Positions 12,206-22,965 of a stretch of DNA of 64,000 nt are shown one piece after another. How positions within the stretch are numbered: the first letter of the stretch is position 1; every line of letters begins with the position of its first letter. This stretch comes from Papilionanthe hookeriana x Papilionanthe teres. Lineage: Eukaryota; Streptophyta; Magnoliopsida; Asparagales; Orchidaceae. The DNA is taken from positions 141,595,665 through 141,659,664 of the forward strand of contig CM040424.1 in the NCBI GenBank assembly GCA_022702705.1, read 5' to 3'. Position numbers and translations under genes: made by a program. The notes beneath the pieces were generated by a model. It ran no database searches. It saw only the letters and a program-made list of their open reading frames with translations, and was not told the DNA's origin.

Positions 12206-13989
12206 TGAGATTTTAAAAGAGTTTAATGATTTAATTAAGTCTTTTAATATTTTAAATTTGAGTTATCATTTTAATTAAGAGTTAAGTGTTAATGATATAA
12301 TTAGTTTAGGGATTTTTTAAATTAAAGAATAAATCTCTTCCTAATAAATATCCCTTATTTTAATAATTCCAATTTTATTATTCTTCCAAATTTAATCTAT
12401 TATTTAATTAAAGTTTAATCATTTTAAAAATTGTTTAATGAGTTTCTACCCTTTAATTATTTAAATTTCAATCATCCAAATCAGATTAAGATCAAATATT
12501 TTACTTGTTAATTTTAATAAACCTAAAGTTTTAATTAAGGGTTAAAATTTTAATTACCATTTTGCCCTTCAAGCTTAATAATTTCATAACTCACTAAATT
12601 GGGCTTAAATGAACTTGAAATTTTTATGTGACTTCACTCATATATCAATAAAGACATGAGAGGAGAAAATGTGATTTTTCTGTATTTAATTTATTTATAT
12701 AATTATTTTTGGTGGAAAATAGAGATTTCCAAGGAAAATTTAATAACATGACCAAGGGAAAGTTTCTGTCCTTAAGAAAATTAGAGGACATTCCTAATGA
12801 CCAGAGAAGCACTTGGACCAATTTTGGTGATTTTTTGAATTATATTATTTTTATTATAATTATTTTTAGTTTTGGAGTGTTAATTAATTTAAAAATAAAA
12901 TAAATGTTGAAAAATGGATTTTATATTTTTCAAAAATCTCTCTGATATCAAGAAAACCAGAGAAGCAAATTTTGCAATTTTCTGATTTTTCTATGATTTA
13001 TTATAATTATTTTAGTGAAAATGCTAGAAAATACATTTTTTTAAATTTTAAAATTACCCTAGGGCTTTAAAATTCAATATCAAACTAAATAGACCTAAGA
13101 AAAATGTGGGATTTGTTCCTAAGTGATTAAAATTCAAAATGTGACATTTTGGTGAATTTTATTATTTTTGTGATTTTTATTATTTTTTAATTATTAAAAA
13201 TATTAAATTATTATTAAAAATCAACTTTTTTAGAAAATTGAAATTTTAATTTTCTTAGGTTCCCCCGATATCGAGAGGCTCCAAAACCAATTTGGTGAAT
13301 TTTTGAAAGGTATTTTAAAAGTTATGAATTTTTAAAGTTTAAAATGGCTAAGTGACTTAATCAACCCAATTAGTGGGGCTAACCAAGTCCAATCGACCTC
13401 AAATTTTTATCGTGGATTCCTCTCGATCCTAAAGGTCAGTGGAGAATTGATTTCAAGTCAATTTGATGCCCGGTTAACTCTAATTAATTAAAGACCTATT
13501 TTGGGTGTTTAAGTCAATTGGGTTGTTTTGAATGAACTAAGCCAAAATCTATTTTTCCTAGTGGTTCTCTCGGTCATAAGGAACATCACCAAATTTTCCT
13601 AGAATTTATTTCACAACATGCTATTTACCGGAATTAAAATACTCAAAACAGATGACGTGAACTTGAAAAATCAAGAACTCTTCATAGGATGGCCTCTCGA
13701 CTTTGGAAAATTCAGAGAATGTTCCCAAATTCGGAGGCTTCAAAAGCCCTATGGTCTCATGCCATGGTGAATTGTATGCATGCATGGAGAATTAAAACAA
13801 TGCAGAGAGTAAATAAATTATAAAAAATAAAATATTTGATGAAATTAAGTGATTTCTTTTCCACATTATTCTCCTCTCTTCACTGAGCAAGAGGGTATTT
13901 TTATTTTATTTTTATAATTTTTCTACACAGAGATATGAATTTTTGAAGTTTAGGGAATTAAATAAATCAAAAAATCCCTAATTTTCTAC

Positions 13990-14160
13990 TTATCCGAGTC
14001 GACGCGCCGCATCCTCGGCAGCCTCCGAAAGGCCACGCGGCGCGCTCCCATTCGACGCCGCCACTCGAGTCGGCAGCCCGGGCCCCGCGGTTCTCGTACC
14101 GTCTCCCCGGTCCGACGCCATCCGAGCCGTCCGTCCGCGCGTGTATTGAATGGACGCGCA
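13990..14160. other. CG-rich patch in the 3' LTR
   Basis: A sharply GC- and CpG-rich block (GTCGACGCGCCGC, GGCGCGCTCCC and similar) in otherwise AT-rich LTR sequence. On the minus strand it lies about 630 bp downstream of the TATA-like motif, so it could be a structured part of the transcript leader. Minus-strand ORFs of 62 and 78 codons cross it, but there is no sign that they are real. Confidence 0.5.
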
Positions 14161-14789
14161 TCCGTTCATCGTCCCCAAGTGTTCTCACCCGAGAGCCGTC
14201 CACACTAAATCCCTAAGATCTCACTCGATTCTCAATGGATTTTTACGTTCTTATACTCTATGGATTCGTCTTAAAGAGACGAACACATCTATACGGTTAA
14301 CATGCATTGAAACTAAAGCATTTGAAATGGAGAATCTCCAGAAGCTCGGGATGAAGAGTTAGGTCATACCTTGGCTCAGAGAAGTGTGGCTTCAATCCGA
14401 GAGCCGTTGCACCTTCGATCGGGTCCAAGCAAGCTCCGGATGAAGTCTCCTGGTCCAGTGAATTGTCCGGATATGATTTCGACCAAGCCCGATCACAAAG
14501 CTCGGAGGCCGGAGCAACCGGGTGGCCTCGGAGATGGGGCTTTTGATGGTGGACACCTTCCCTCGGTCCAGTGAAGGTGTAGAGCCAATCAATTTGGGAA
14601 TTGGCTCACCGTGGAGAAGTGTCCCTGGTTTTGGGTGGAATTTCAACTCTGAAATTGAGCTTACAGAGGAGAAATGGCAGGGGAATTTCACTGGGGATCA
14701 AGTGCTCTAAGGGTGGAGGAGGGTCTGGAACAATTTTGGCAGAGTTTTGGCAAGGTTTATGCTTCTCTCCCTTCATGGCCGAGAGGGGT

Positions 14790-14804
14790 GGAGTTTAAAT
14801 AGAG
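14790..14804 (-). promoter_or_regulatory. Candidate TATA box, 3' LTR of B
   Basis: On the minus strand the sequence reads CTCTATTTAAACTCC and is followed by a C-rich ACCCCTCTC stretch, a plausible plant TATA context. If used, U3 would be about 2.2 kb and R plus U5 about 4.9 kb. This rests on the motif only. Confidence 0.45.
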
Positions 14805-16993
14805 CTGGCTGGGGGCCTCCTGCGGGGAGTTAGTGGCTTGGGATCAACTGCTCTGGTGAGGAGAAGAACAGCCATGGTGACCACTAGGCATGGGGCAGCT
14901 CAGCAAGTGAGAATTTCAATGTTGGCTCACATGTGAGCTCTCGGCCATGGTGTTTTCCGGCGGCCTGGTGGCCGGCCGGCCAGGCAATGGTCACCATCTT
15001 GGTCAGGTGGGTCAGTGGTCGGGGTTTAGTGTAGGCAATCGGCAAATGCCATGTGTAAAGTGGTTGAATCAAAGTAGAATGGGGCATGGCTAGTTTTGAG
15101 TCTAAATGGGTCAATCCACCCATTTGGGCTTGGTGCACCCTTCAAGGTGGCTTGGGATGCTCGTGGGGGATCAAAGGGATCACTGGTTTGGCATGGAGAA
15201 GTCTCCATCCAAATATATTTGGATTAAATTTAAGTTTAGGTGAAACATGATTAAGGCTAATGAGCTTTAGGGATTAAGGAAAGACCCCCTCTTCTTACCC
15301 AATATGGCATGGTGGAGTGTCCAAAGCTCTCATGGCTCACATGTGGCTCATGCATGGCTTCATGGCTCACCTTTGGCTTGGCAAAAATTTTGGTCAATTT
15401 CATAAAAAAGGATTTTAAGGATTTTGGATAATTTGGTGGAAATTTGGATGAAGCTTCATTTAGAAATATTTGATCATTGGTTTAGGACTTAGGTATGATT
15501 TTAATTGAAAGTATGATGAGGGGAAATGTCATATGGGCTTTGGAAGAATTTTTGGGGTTTTGGATTTGGTGGAAGTGGCTTTTAAAATGGTTTAAGGAAT
15601 GGGCCCTTAAGTTTAAAAATGAATTTATGGATGGGAATTTTGTAAAGAGGTTGGGCCAAATAATTGTTGGGTTTAGCTCATGGATGTGTCATGAGTGATT
15701 TGAAACAAATTGGGGGTGATTTGGATTTGAATTGGGTTGAATTTGGGTTAGGTTTGGGCTTAGGTCAAAAATGGGCCTTTTAACCTTGGGTTGAGTTTGA
15801 GTGGGGTTTGGGTTCAAATTTTGGGCAAATCATGTTAGGGTTTTGTTTGTGGGAATTTTAAGGAATATTTAGAAAAGATTTGAGGTTAATTGGAGTTGAA
15901 TTGGGTGAGTTTGGGTTAAGTTTGGGTCATGGGTCCAAATCGGGCTTTAAGGCCAAAAGTGAGATTGATCCAAATGTCAATCAAATTGGACTTGGATTTG
16001 GTCTAGATTGGTATTGGGAATGTTGAATTGAAGTTTAGAATTGAATTGGACCAGAATTTGGGTCAATTGGATAGGTTTGGTTTGACATTGGGTTCACTTT
16101 GGGTTAAAATGGGTTAAATTGGGGGTTTTGACAAAAGTAAGGTAAATTGACAAAATTGGCCCATGGTGTAGTTGGACAAAATGAAATTGGGAATATTTGG
16201 GATTTTCTGGAATTTTCTGGGAATTTTCTGAATTTTTGGATTTTTAGGCCAAGAAGGGTATTTTGGGTATTTGGAGGGTATTGGGAGGTATTTTTTGGAA
16301 TTTTTGGTATTTTTGGGTATGGATGATCAATTTGAGTGATGTGGAGATGTTTGAGAGTGATTTTGGAAAATTTTGGGTAATTTGGAAATTTTGCAAAAAT
16401 TTGGGTAATTTCAAGGGTTTTGGGTAGGTTTAGTAGGTGTAGGGTCCTGGGGGTCAAAAATTGAAAATTTGGGAAATTAAAGATCGGGTGAATCTAGGTG
16501 GAAAGAAATCATTTTGGTTGAGCCATGAAGCCATTTCAAGCCCATATGAGCCATGAAAGGACTCATTTGAGGCATTCACTATGTTGTTCCTAACCCTCTT
16601 AGCCAAGGGCTTAGGGGTTAAGGACCATCCATGTGAATCACCTACATGAGTCAGGAGGTTAAGTTGGGTATGGGTGTGGTTTTAGCAAGTGTGTGGAAAT
16701 GTAGTGTGTAAGTGTAGTGTGTATGTAAGTGTATGTGTAAGTCAGCACCTTCACTGCACTGAGCCACCTGTGGGCATCCTAAGGCCAAAGAGTCCTATAG
16801 AACTCATCCTTTAAACTTCTACATTTGATTTCAACCCTCTAGGTGATTAGGGGTCTATAGTCAAGTTTGTGGAGTTTGCAGGGAGTTTAGAAGTGGTTTA
16901 TATTTCTAAAATGTGGGTCCCAATTCTAGTCCTCTAAGATAGTCAAAGGAAAAGCCTAAGGCTAGATCCTAAGCACTAAAAAGAAGAAGGGAA

Positions 16994-17014
16994 GACCTCA
17001 TCAAAAATGAGGTC
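16994..17014. other. Perfect hairpin at the U3 terminus of the 3' LTR
   Basis: GACCTCAT, a five-base CAAAA loop, then ATGAGGTC: an 8-bp perfect stem ending four bases from the LTR edge. The same hairpin is conserved in the other LTR and in degenerate form in element A (ACCTCAT...ATGAGAT, about 1514-1532). It could mark the integrase end or fold in the 3' end of the RNA. Confidence 0.75.
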
Positions 17015-17018
17015 AACA

Positions 17019-17035
17019 AATGGACCCCCAATAGG
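17019..17035 (-). promoter_or_regulatory. Polypurine tract of element B
   Basis: On the minus strand CCTATTGGGGGTCCATT lies directly upstream of the 3' LTR, the expected place for plus-strand priming. It is not a clean purine run, but its position and its conservation in A (1538-1554) support it. It is complementary to the leader segment 29735-29751. Confidence 0.7.
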
Positions 17036-17394
17036 TGTGGTGAGCTGACGGAGCACACCGCGCGTATTGGTGTTGACCGAAGCGATCAACAAAACCAACA
17101 CTGATGTCCAAGTGACGAACTTAGGACGAAGTGAAGAGTTTCCGCTGGGGAGTGTCAAGTATATCTCTGGAACCGGAGATTCTTGAACTCTCGCTGGGGA
17201 AAGGAAAAGGAGGTGAATCCCAAATCACATGATCTGGGGGAATTTCGATTTAGATTTTATTTTGTTTTAGTTTAAGTTTTGATGTGTGAGTTTAAATTTT
17301 AGTTTGGAGTTTCAATTTAGATTGAAGTTTGTCAAAATTAATTTGAGGAAATTTGGATTTGAAATGAGAATTGGAATTTTCGAGGTTTTAGATA

Positions 17395-18675
17395 TAACAT
17401 CTTTAACCTCGAAAGAAAATTGAATTGATTAGATTGAATCGTTGCAATGAGAAGAGATCTCGCAGCAATGTGGTGTTGGATGTAAAAATCCTTAACCTCA
17501 AGAGTTTGATTTTGATGTATTTCAGTGCAATGGGAAAAGAATCATAAAGCGGTGCAGTCTTGGATGTAAAATCCTCGACCCAAAATGTTTGAATTTGATG
17601 TATTTCAGTGCAATAGGGAAAGAATCCTAAAGCAGTGCAGTCTTGGATGTAAAATCCTCGACCCAAAAGAGTTTGATTTTGATGTATTTCAGCTGCAATA
17701 GGGAAAGAATCCTAAAGCAATGCAGTCTTGGATGTAAAATCCTCGACCCAAAAGTTTGAATTTGATGTATTTCAGTGCAATAGGGAAGAATCCTAAAGCA
17801 AGCAGGTCTTGGATGTAAAATCCTCGACCCAAAAGGTTTGAATTTGATGTATTTCAAAGGCAATAGGAAAAGGATCCTAAAGCAAAGGCAGTCTTGGATG
17901 TAAAATCCTCGACCCAAAAGTTTGATTTGATGTATTTCGAAGTGCAATAGGGAAAGAATCCTAAAGCAGTGCAATCTTGGATGTAAAATCCTCGACCCAA
18001 AAGTTTGATTTGAATTTGATGTATTTCAAGGCAATAGGAAAAGGATCCTAAAGCGATAGCGGTCTTGGATGTAAAATCCTCGACCCAAAAGTTTGATTTG
18101 AATTTGATGTATTTCGAAGGCAATAGGAAAAGGATCCTAAGCAGTACAGGTCTTGGATGTAAAATCCTCGACCCAAAAGTTTGAATTTGATGTACTTCAA
18201 AGGCAATAAGAAAGAATCCTAAAGCAAAGCGGTCTTGGATGTAAAATCCTCGACCCAAAAGTTTGAATTTGATGTACTTCAAGTGCAATAGGAAAAGGAT
18301 CCTAAAGCAAGGCAGTCTTGGATGTAAAATCCTCGACCCAAAAGTTTGATTTGATGTATTGCAAAGTGCAATAGGAAAAGGAACCTAAGCGAAGCAGCTC
18401 TTGGATGTAAAATCCTCGACCCAAAAGTTTGAATTTGATGTATTTCAAAGGCAATAGGGAAAGAATCCTAAAGCGAGTGCGATCTTGGATGTAAAATCCT
18501 CGACCCAAAAGTTTGATTTGATGTATTTCAAAGGCAATAGGGAAAGAATCCTAAAGCAGGTAATCTGGATGTAAAATCCTCGACCCAAAAGGTTGAATTT
18601 GATGTATTTCAGTGCAATAGGAAAAGAATCCTAAAGCAGTGCAGTCTTGGATGTAAAATCCTCGACCCAAAAATT
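17395..18675. repeat. Tandem array of about 82-bp repeats in the 3' UTR of B
   Basis: About 15 units that share GGATGTAAAATCCTCGACCC, then AAAAGTTTGA(A)TTTGATGTATTTC and (A)GTGCAATAGGGAAAGAATCCTAAAGC. Units differ by small indels. Minus-strand ORFs with repeated GRGFYIQD or LKYIKFK peptides are only translations of the repeat. The array lies between the extra ORF and the polypurine tract. Tat-lineage elements are known for such hypervariable 3' UTR arrays, which can seed satellites. The 360 bp between polypurine tract and array (17036-17394) hold nothing I recognise. Confidence 0.93.
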
Positions 18676-18935
18676 TGAACTTGAATTTTCGATTGAGATT
18701 TGATTTGAGATCTAGAAGATCGGATTTGAGATTTGATAGAGATTTAGAATCTGGAAAGATTGAATTTGAATTTGATTGAGAATTTGATTCGAAATTTGGA
18801 AAGATCAAATTTGAAATTTGATCGAGAGTGGATTTGAAATTTGATTGAGGATTTGATTTGGAATTTGTAAAGATGAAATTTGATTTGAAGTTTGGAAGGA
18901 TGGAATTTGAGATTTGTGTTGATTTCGTTTATCTT
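18676..18935. repeat. Degenerate GATTTGA minisatellite in B
   Basis: Diverged units of the form GATTGAGATTTGATTTG(A)GA plus TTTGGAAAGAT. They correspond to the cleaner 43-bp repeat of element A at 3480-3668. The following stretch to about 19300 is AT-rich 3' UTR sequence without a supported gene. Confidence 0.75.
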
Positions 18936-19299
18936 TTAATGATTTATTTTATTTTATCGTTTATTTAACGTTCATGTGAATTTGGTATTTGTCATTTTTT
19001 AGATTTTTTTTTAGAAAGTTTTCTTTTATTCTCTTTTTTTTTCTTTCTCGTTCTTTGTTCGAAGTTCATTTAACTTTAATGGCGTTTCCCAATCAATTTG
19101 CACAAAAGAGGTGAAGGCCAAAAACGTGACATGGTCACTTTCATTCCAATCATGTTGAAAATACATCATACAACTCGATCCGGAATATATTTCATACAAT
19201 CCATGTAGACTCAAAACGGATCGTGTATTATCTTTGTTGATCCATCAAAAGAATCATCTCGTCAAAAATCCATGTCCGAATAGTGAGGTACATGGTCAA

Positions 19300-20874
19300 T
19301 AACATCACCTTCCAAGCCATCCTTGGCAAGGATGCCGGCCGGATGTACGTTGGAGGTGTGATATTTCCCATGTAACTCGCGACTCGTAAGGCCGGAGGTT
19401 CTCTAGCTCCGGGTCCGGCCGGAAATGGTAAGGTATCTTGTCGTCGTCCATCATCCCGAAAGTAACCGAGATTCGCTCCACCGGCACTCCCGGTATGCAA
19501 TGCTTTGCGATATCCGCTCCGTTACCCCGCAAGTATCATGACGGAACCCACCGGTAAAGGTATCTTTACCGGCCCTCGGAACTCACCCGGGCCTCGCTAT
19601 CCGGAGGTCGGATCCGAACATGATGTTACACTCATTCAGGAAAGAGATCGTGCGTAAAGGTCCGACGAAGTCGTGGTGATCAATATGTGGGGGTATGCAA
19701 TCACCCCGTTTGTAGATGTTGATAATGCAAACTATCGGGTATGCAATTTGCCGGCAGTACCCTCCATGTTATCAATCTTTTTACCATTCTCTTCGATGAC
19801 TAATGGCATCGGATCTACTCGCCCATGACGGAGTATCCCCGGTGGGTTTCCCTTTCGTCTTCAAGCAAAGTTGTAGCAAGCATCCGCATTGTATTGTGAT
19901 TCTTCCTTTCCCCGGCATCCATTCTCCGGGTTCCGAGTATGTGTTTTCCTCAGGCGGCCTCGCTCGGCCCATTCTCTTCGCATCCCGGATACAATCCACG
20001 ATTTGCTCGTTGTTCATACTCCGAGAATACGTCGGTATGTAGCTCGAGGCCTTCTAGTATGTTGATTCTTCTTCCTTTAATTCTCTCGAAGTATTCGAAA
20101 GTTTTCTTTTCAACATTTTGCATCCTCTCCAGCTCGTATTCCGGAATGATCCGCGGATGGCCGGGCCTTGTGACATATTGTGGGATATATGGTTCAATCC
20201 CTTCACGTTCCCCCGCATACCTCGGCTCCTCGTGGATGATGCCCGTCGGACATCCCCCGGGGTTGCTTCGCAACAAGGTCATGCACCGCCGGTGGTTCTA
20301 TCCGTGGCGTGGTAGCCTTCTTCTTCTTCGATCTTCTCGGAAATTTCCCCGGTTCTTTCCGTTATTCTAGGAGCCGGCCTCCTTTCTTCAGGTTCCTGGT
20401 GAACCGGTGTCCTTGAAATGTGAGTGCTGGCATTAGCAATTGTCTCGTCGCGCTGGTCCGCAGCTAGTTTTGTTAACATTTTACGGATACGGTGATTCTT
20501 ATTTCTTCGTTGCGTGGCTGTGAGAGTAGCTCTCCGCACTTCTTGAATCTCTGGCGGTGCGGCGCCGACAAGCCCGCCCTCCGCCGTAGTGATTACGGAC
20601 TTCATTTTCTTGTCTTCTTCGCATTTGCCTTTCTCTTCTGTCGCCGGATTGGTGGCTTGGGCCACCCACTTTCATCACCTGTCCGTCCGGGCAGTTCTTC
20701 TCGGCTAACCGAGACCCGACCACTTTCCTCGTACCGTAGGCTCGCCGGTGCGAAATCCGAGTCAATCTCGATTATCGCTCCATCTTTCACCCTCTTTTCA
20801 TCGAGTGCAAGGCTTACGCCATTCTTAAAGTTCAAGACCAACCGCCCGTTCGACATTTCCCCGCGAAAAGACAA
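19300..20874 (-). pseudogene. Extra ORF of element B with an ALKBH9/10-like AlkB 2OG-Fe(II) oxygenase domain (frameshifted)
   Basis: Same strand as pol, between integrase and the repeat array. The N-terminal part (from about 20874) is charged and low in complexity, with EEP, Arg and Lys-rich segments and no domain I recognise. The C-terminal part matches the AlkB domain of plant ALKBH9/ALKBH10 RNA m6A demethylases: INILEGLELHTDVFSEYEQ near 20070-20015, WMPGKGRITIQCG near 19910, CIPPHIDHHDF near 19670-19700, FGSDLRIARPG near 19600, GNGADIAKHC near 19500 and VERISVTF near 19470. The Fe ligands H-x-D (19679-19687) and the distal His (19500-19502) and the 2OG-binding Arg (19473-19475) are present. 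The frame changes at least four times, so this copy is a pseudogene or carries sequence errors. The domain call is strong; demethylation of element RNA is inferred. Confidence 0.85.
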
Positions 20875-21089
20875 GGAAAAGGATCGTGGGTCGTACTAAG
20901 AACAAGAACATTAAGAAAATGTTTATTAAAGATACATTTTTTATTATTCTTATATTTTGAAATTTAACAGAATGAAGTAGGATAAGATGAGGGAAGAGAT
21001 TTTGATTTGAAAAAGAAAACAAGGAAAACTTAATTATCATGATTTTATTTATCTTAGCACATTTTATTATTTTTTGGGTTCGGACCCAA

Positions 21090-22290
21090 TCATAAGTAAT
21101 TACTTTCGCCCGTGTTTCTTAGGGATGAAGAATTCATTCCTTCGAAACATCGTGTAGCGTAATACTTTTTCAAGTATCGTCCGTTGATCGGAAGCATATG
21201 TCGTTCTCCCCGGCAATTCACTAACCGGTAGGAACCTCCCGAGTATACCGCTTCAACCACAAATGGTCCTTCCCAAGTGGGTTCAAATTTTCCTCCCATC
21301 TTGCGGTGTGCAAGAATAGGTCTCTTGAGAACGAGAACTAAGTCACCAACTTTCAAGGTTCTCGGGCGGACCCGGCTTGTCATGGGCTTGAACCATCTTA
21401 GCTCGGTATAGTTCTAAATTCGTTGCGCCGCAAGTCTTTTCCCTTCCAAGCTTTCTAATTCTTCGAGTCGTAATCCGGCGTTTTCTTCTGTCGTGATCTT
21501 GTTTGCAACCGCAATTCCGAGTGAAGGAAGCCGAACCTCTAAAGGTAACACTCGCCTCGGACCCATACACCGAGCGTAAGGTGTAGCTTCGAGTAGGAGT
21601 TCGAAGGTTGTCCGGTAGGCCCATAAGGCTTCTAACAATTTCTCGTGCCAATTTCTCTTATTATCGTCCGGGGTTTTCTTTAAGATTTGAACGAGAGTTT
21701 TATTAAAAGCCTCGCCGAGACCGTTTGCTCTCGGGTAGTAAATTGTCGAGTATCGCCACCGATTCCGTGTCTCCCGACAAAATTGTTGATTTGTGTGCTT
21801 CGAATGCCGACCCATTATCCGAGATGATCTCGCGCGGCACTCCGAAACGGTAGACAACTTGGTTCTTGAAAACCGTAGCACGTGGTGTGCTTTCACTTCT
21901 CTAAGTGGAACCGCTTCGCCCACTTGGAAAAGTAATCCGTAGCCGCAAGAATGAAGCGATGTCCTTTCGAAGATGGTGGTTCTATCGGACCCACTATATC
22001 CGTGCCCCAACATTCAAATGGCCACGACGCAATTGTCGGGTGTAGCACATTTGGAGGTTGGTGTAGAACCACTCCGTGCACTCGGCATCGATGACGCCTC
22101 TTGGCGATTTTCATGCGGCCGGTCATCATCGAGGGCCGATAGTACCCTAGTCTTTTAATTTTCATTTTCATCTTTGACCCGACCGGTGAGCGCCACGTAG
22201 TCCCGAATGCACCTCTTTAACAATTTCACGGGCCTCGGACCCGCTTAGGCACCTTAGCCACATTCGATCAAAAGACCTTCCGTATAATGT
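21090..22290 (-). pseudogene. Integrase of element B
   Basis: Read leftward. The N-terminal zinc-binding region (about 22230-22060) is degraded, but KMKIKRLGYYRPSMM and the following Cys/Arg-rich region are recognisable. The core carries WGTDIVGPI (first catalytic Asp) and ATDYFSKW, then the broken DNGSAFE segment and GEAFNKTLVQILKK (catalytic Glu region). The C-terminal segment has RTLKVGDLVLVLKRP, then GKFEPTWEGPFVVEAVYSGG and the end MLPINGRYLKKYY, typical of gypsy integrase tails. Frameshifts separate the core from both ends. Its role would be insertion of element cDNA into the chromosome. Confidence 0.9.
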
Positions 22291-22534
22291 GTTGTTTATT
22301 AATGCGTAGGACGAGTTCTTTTCTTGATCCGATGGGCTAGCGACCTATCGTCCGGTAGCTTTCCTGTTTGCGGTGTAGTTCATCAATGGCCGTCGCCAAT
22401 CTTCTCGTGTTTTCCGTCACTCGCCGCAATCGATTCTTTTTCTTTTTCGATTTGTGTATTGTGTCTATGTCAAGCCGTGATAGGATCTCGACGTCCGTGA
22501 ACCGACACTTCCACTCGATTCATCTTGCAAACAG

Positions 22535-22965
22535 TGCAAATTCTTTTGCGAGACGGCTAAAGCATCCGCTAGAGCATTTTCTTTTCCGGGAATTTTGTAG
22601 ATCGTTACATTTGGAATCCGTTCCAACAAACTGTATGGCATACCGGAAGTATTGTTCGAGTCTTGGTTTAAAAATTATGTATTGTCCGACAATCCGTTGA
22701 ATGATTAACCGTGAATCCCCGTAGATGTTGATGTCCGTTATCCCCATTCGAATAGTTAATTCTAGTCCCGTTATGAGGGCTTCGTATTCTCGCTTCGTTG
22801 TTTGTACACGGTTCTGTTAAGTGGTAGGAGTATCTTAACATCCCCCGCTCCGGTGTTATAAAGATTAGCTCGATTCCTGCCTTACCGGGCATTATCACTT
22901 GCGATTCTTCGTCTTTGTGTGCTGAAGATGTTCCGTCGAAATATAATCCCCAACGTCGATCATTA
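22535..22965 (-). pseudogene. RNase H domain of element B
   Basis: Starts WGLYFDGTSSAHKDEE, with the first catalytic Asp in LYFDG. It continues through INIYGDSRLIIQRIVGQ, with the DSR/DSxL-type catalytic Asp, and ends near the ALADALA-like segment at about 22545. In Ty3/gypsy elements it removes the RNA template during reverse transcription. Frameshifts break it internally. Confidence 0.88.

Larger units (their letters stand above)
9832..17018 (-). repeat. 3' LTR of element B (7,187 bp)
   Basis: Direct repeat of 29997-37239, recognisable along its whole length with scattered substitutions and small indels. It starts TGTCGGCAC and ends GTCAACA on the plus strand, so in element orientation the LTR runs TGTTGAC...GCCGACA. 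Its inner end abuts the polypurine tract. Inside are U3-like sequence rich in TTTGGGTT-type motifs (about 15450-17018), a TATA-like motif near 14797, a CG-rich patch (13990-14160) and a TTTAA microsatellite (11940-12205). I see no convincing coding sequence; short ORFs here recur in the other LTR only because the LTR is duplicated. Confidence 0.93.

Noticed and set aside
12709..12903. 64-codon ORF repeated at 32945-33139
   Set aside because: The repetition is explained by the duplicated LTR. The peptide is low in complexity and shows no known motif.
19300..20874. The AlkB-like region considered as a host ALKBH gene trapped between elements
   Set aside because: The same ORF is at the same internal position in both A and B, inside LTR boundaries and on the pol strand, so it belongs to the element.
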